A stretch of 50,736 nt of DNA from Nemertoderma westbladi. Taxonomy: Eukaryota; Xenacoelomorpha; Nemertodermatida; Nemertodermatidae. Below are positions 47,766-50,736 of the stretch, piece by piece. Position numbers and translations under genes: made by a program. Numbering within the stretch: the stretch's first letter is position 1; each line of letters begins with the position of its first letter. Location of the stretch: assembly GCA_032718475.1 (NCBI GenBank), contig JAUCBJ010005422.1:1-50736 (forward strand), in the 5' to 3' direction. Under the pieces are notes generated by a model. It worked only from the letters and a program-made list of their open reading frames with translations. It had not been told where the DNA came from and made no database searches.

Positions 47766-50736
47766 AGTAGTATGAGCGATTAATACACAACTAATACCTT
47801 CGTTCAGTAGTAGTAGTATGAGCGATTAATACACAACTAATACCTTCGTTCAGTAGTAGTAGTATGAGCGATTAATACACAACTAATACCTTCGTTCAGT
47901 AGTAGTAGTAGTATGAGCGATTAATACACAACTAATACCTTCGTTCAGTAGTAGTAGTATGAGCGATTAATACACAACTAATACCTTCGTTCAGTAGTAG
48001 TAGTATGAGCGATTAATACACAACTAATACCTTCGTTCAGTAGTAGTAGTATGAGCGATTAATACACAACTAATACCTTCGTTCAGTAGTAGTAGTATGA
48101 GCGATTAATACACAACTAATACCTTCGTTCAGTAGTAGTAGTATGAGCGATTAATACACAACTAATACCTTCGTTCAGTAGTAGTAGTAGTATGAGCGAT
48201 TAATACACAACTAATACCTTCGTTCAGTAGTAGTAGTATGAGCGATTAATACACAACTAATACCTTCGTTCAGTAGTAGTAGTATGAGCGATTAATACAC
48301 AACTAATACCTTCGTTCAGTAGTAGTAGTATGAGCGATTAATACACAACTAATACCTTCGTTCAGTAGTAGTAGTATGAGCGATTAATACACAACTAATA
48401 CCTTCGTTCAGTAGTAGTAGTATGAGCGATTAATACACAACTAATACCTTCGTTCAGTAGTAGTAGTATGAGCGATTAATACACAACTAATACCTTCGTT
48501 CAGTAGTAGTAGTATGAGCGATTAATACACAACTAATACCTTCGTTCAGTAGTAGTAGTATGAGCGATTAATACACAACTAATACCTTCGTTCAGTAGTA
48601 GTAGTATGAGCGATTAATACACAACTAATACCTTCGTTCAGTAGTAGTAGTATGAGCGATTAATACACAACTAATACCTTCGTTCAGTAGTAGTAGTATG
48701 AGCGATTAATACACAACTAATACCTTCGTTCAGTAGTAGTAGTATGAGCGATTAATACACAACTAATACCTTCGTTCAGTAGTAGTAGTATGAGCGATTA
48801 ATACACAACTAATACCGTCGTTCAGTAGTAGTAGTATGAGCGATTAATACACAACTAATACCTTCGTTCAGTAGTAGTAGTATGAGCGATTAATACACAA
48901 CTAATACCTTCGTTCAGTAGTAGTAGTATGAGCGATTAATACACAACTAATACCTTCGTTCAGTAGTAGTAGTATGAGCGATTAATACACAACTAATACC
49001 TTCGTTCAGTAGTAGTAGTATGAGCGATTAATACACAACTAATACCTTCGTTCAGTAGTAGTAGTATGAGCGATTAATACACAACTAATACCTTCGTTCA
49101 GTAGTAGTAGTATGAGCGATTAATACACAACTAATACCTTCGTTCAGTAGTAGTAGTATGAGCGATTAATACACAACTAATACCGTCGTTCAGTAGTAGT
49201 AGTATGAGCGATTAATACACAACTAATACCTTCGTTCAGTAGTAGTAGTATGAGCGATTAATACACAACTAATACCTTCGTTCAGTAGTAGTAGTATGAG
49301 CGATTAATACACAACTAATACCTTCGTTCAGTAGTAGTAGTATGAGCGATTAATACACAACTAATACCTTCGTTCAGTAGTAGTAGTATGAGCGATTAAT
49401 ACACAACTAATACCTTCGTTCAGTAGTAGTAGTATGAGCGATTAATACACAACTAATACCTTCGTTCAGTAGTAGTAGTATGAGCGATTAATACACAACT
49501 AATACCTTCGTTCAGTAGTAGTAGTATGAGCGATTAATACACAACTAATACCTTCGTTCAGTAGTAGTAGTATGAGCGATTAATACACAACTAATACCTT
49601 CGTTCAGTAGTAGTAGTATGAGCGATTAATACACAACTAATACCTTCGTTCAGTAGTAGTAGTATGAGCGATTAATACACAACTAATACCTTCGTTCAGT
49701 AGTAGTAGTATGAGCGATTAATACACAACTAATACCTTCGTTCAGTAGTAGTAGTATGAGCGATTAATACACAACTAATACCTTCGTTCAGTAGTAGTAG
49801 TATGAGCGATTAATACACAACTAATACCTTCGTTCAGTAGTAGTAGTATGAGCGATTAATACACAACTAATACCTTCGTTCAGTAGTAGTAGTATGAGCG
49901 ATTAATACACAACTAATACCTTCGTTCAGTAGTAGTAGTAGTATGAGCGATTAATACACAACTAATACCTTCGTTCAGTAGTAGTAGTATGAGCGATTAA
50001 TACACAACTAATACCTTCGTTCAGTAGTAGTAGTATGAGCGATTAATACACAACTAATACCTTCGTTCAGTAGTAGTAGTATGAGCGATTAATACACAAC
50101 TAATACCTTCGTTCAGTAGTAGTAGTATGAGCGATTAATACACAACTAATACCTTCGTTCAGTAGTAGTAGTATGAGCGATTAATACACAACTAATACCT
50201 TCGTTCAGTAGTAGTAGTATGAGCGATTAATACACAACTAATACCTTCGTTCAGTAGTAGTAGTATGAGCGATTAATACACAACTAATACCTTCGTTCAG
50301 TAGTAGTAGTATGAGCGATTAATACACAACTAATACCTTCGTTCAGTAGTAGTAGTATGAGCGATTAATACACAACTAATACCTTCGTTCAGTAGTAGTA
50401 GTATGAGCGATTAATACACAACTAATACCTTCGTTCAGTAGTAGTAGTATGAGCGATTAATACACAACTAATACCTTCGTTCAGTAGTAGTAGTATGAGC
50501 GATTAATACACAACTAATACCTTCGTTCAGTAGTAGTAGTATGAGCGATTAATACACAACTAATACCTTCGTTCAGTAGTAGTAGTATGAGCGATTAATA
50601 CACAACTAATACCTTCGTTCAGTAGTAGTAGTATGAGCGATTAATACACAACTAATACCTTCGTTCAGTAGTAGTAGTATGAGCGATTAATACACAACTA
50701 ATACCTTCGTTCAGTAGTAGTAGTATGAGCGATTAA
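47766..50736. repeat. 46-bp satellite, about 64 copies, runs off the window
   Basis: Unit of 46 bp: AGCGATTAATACACAACTAA, then TACCTTCGTTCAG, a (TAG)n run and TATG. Copies are almost identical. The only differences noticed are three units with one extra TAG (near 47905, 48180 and 49935) and two units with G for T in TACCTTCG (48817 and 49185), which lie 368 bp (8 units) apart. Both strands lack coding potential. The near-perfect identity implies recent amplification or continuing homogenisation, and the true array may be longer than assembled. Confidence 0.95.

Noticed and set aside
47766-50736. CRISPR-like array
   Set aside because: There are no unique spacers: the whole 46-bp unit repeats, and the surroundings are eukaryotic.

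Overview
This window is metazoan nuclear DNA, not prokaryotic. It is AT-rich and gene-poor, has spliced genes with GT-AG introns, and is dominated by transposable elements and tandem repeats. The mix (CR1/L2-like and other APE-type LINEs, a Penelope-like element, a BEL/Pao integrase, piggyBac, foldback elements, PAN plus F5/8C-type lectin-like genes) and the frequent 8-mer TAGGCCTA fit a marine invertebrate. An echinoderm or other invertebrate deuterostome is a guess from repeat style, not a proven assignment.

Host genes: two paralogous secreted proteins with a signal peptide, a PAN/apple-like domain and an F5/8 type C (fucolectin-like) domain lie on the + strand. Gene 1 is complete in three exons (16979-17406, 17880-17999, 22710-22923; 253 aa). 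Gene 2 has exon 1 at 35436-35863 and exon 2 at 47147-47263, and its last exon is not in the window. The first exons are nearly identical while the second exons have diverged. Gene 1 intron 2 holds a foldback transposon with a 9-bp target duplication, which itself holds a LINE. Gene 2 intron 1 has grown to 11.3 kb with a THAP-relic foldback, a BEL/Pao integrase remnant, an unrecognised 446-aa ORF and dispersed repeats.

Layout: 1-2.07 kb, foldback element whose inverted arms are 12-bp minisatellites. 2.7-3.8 kb, palindromic minisatellite with a 108-bp higher-order period. 3.8-7.1 kb, SINEs, a small MITE and RT-element fragments. 7.1-9.8 kb, LINE (- strand), cut by a TTAA-flanked 1.45-kb element (9.8-11.2 kb). 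11.2-14.7 kb, dispersed noncoding repeats with a Helitron-like terminus. 14.8-16.5 kb, Penelope-like relic. 17-22.9 kb, lectin gene 1. 22.9-24.4 kb, LINE tail and palindromic GC-rich repeats. 24.4-27.5 kb, nearly intact CR1/L2-like LINE (- strand). 28-29 kb, two RT fragments. 29.2-33.6 kb, second TTAA element, split by a full-length piggyBac with an intact 622-aa transposase. 35.4-47.3 kb, lectin gene 2. 47.8 kb to the window end, a very homogeneous 46-bp satellite.

The most notable themes are at least three layers of nested insertion with readable target duplications, three TTAA-type element families with family-specific subterminal palindromes, three foldback elements of different design, and repeated long G/C homopolymers inside transposon sequence. 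All family assignments rest on motifs read by eye; no database search was possible.
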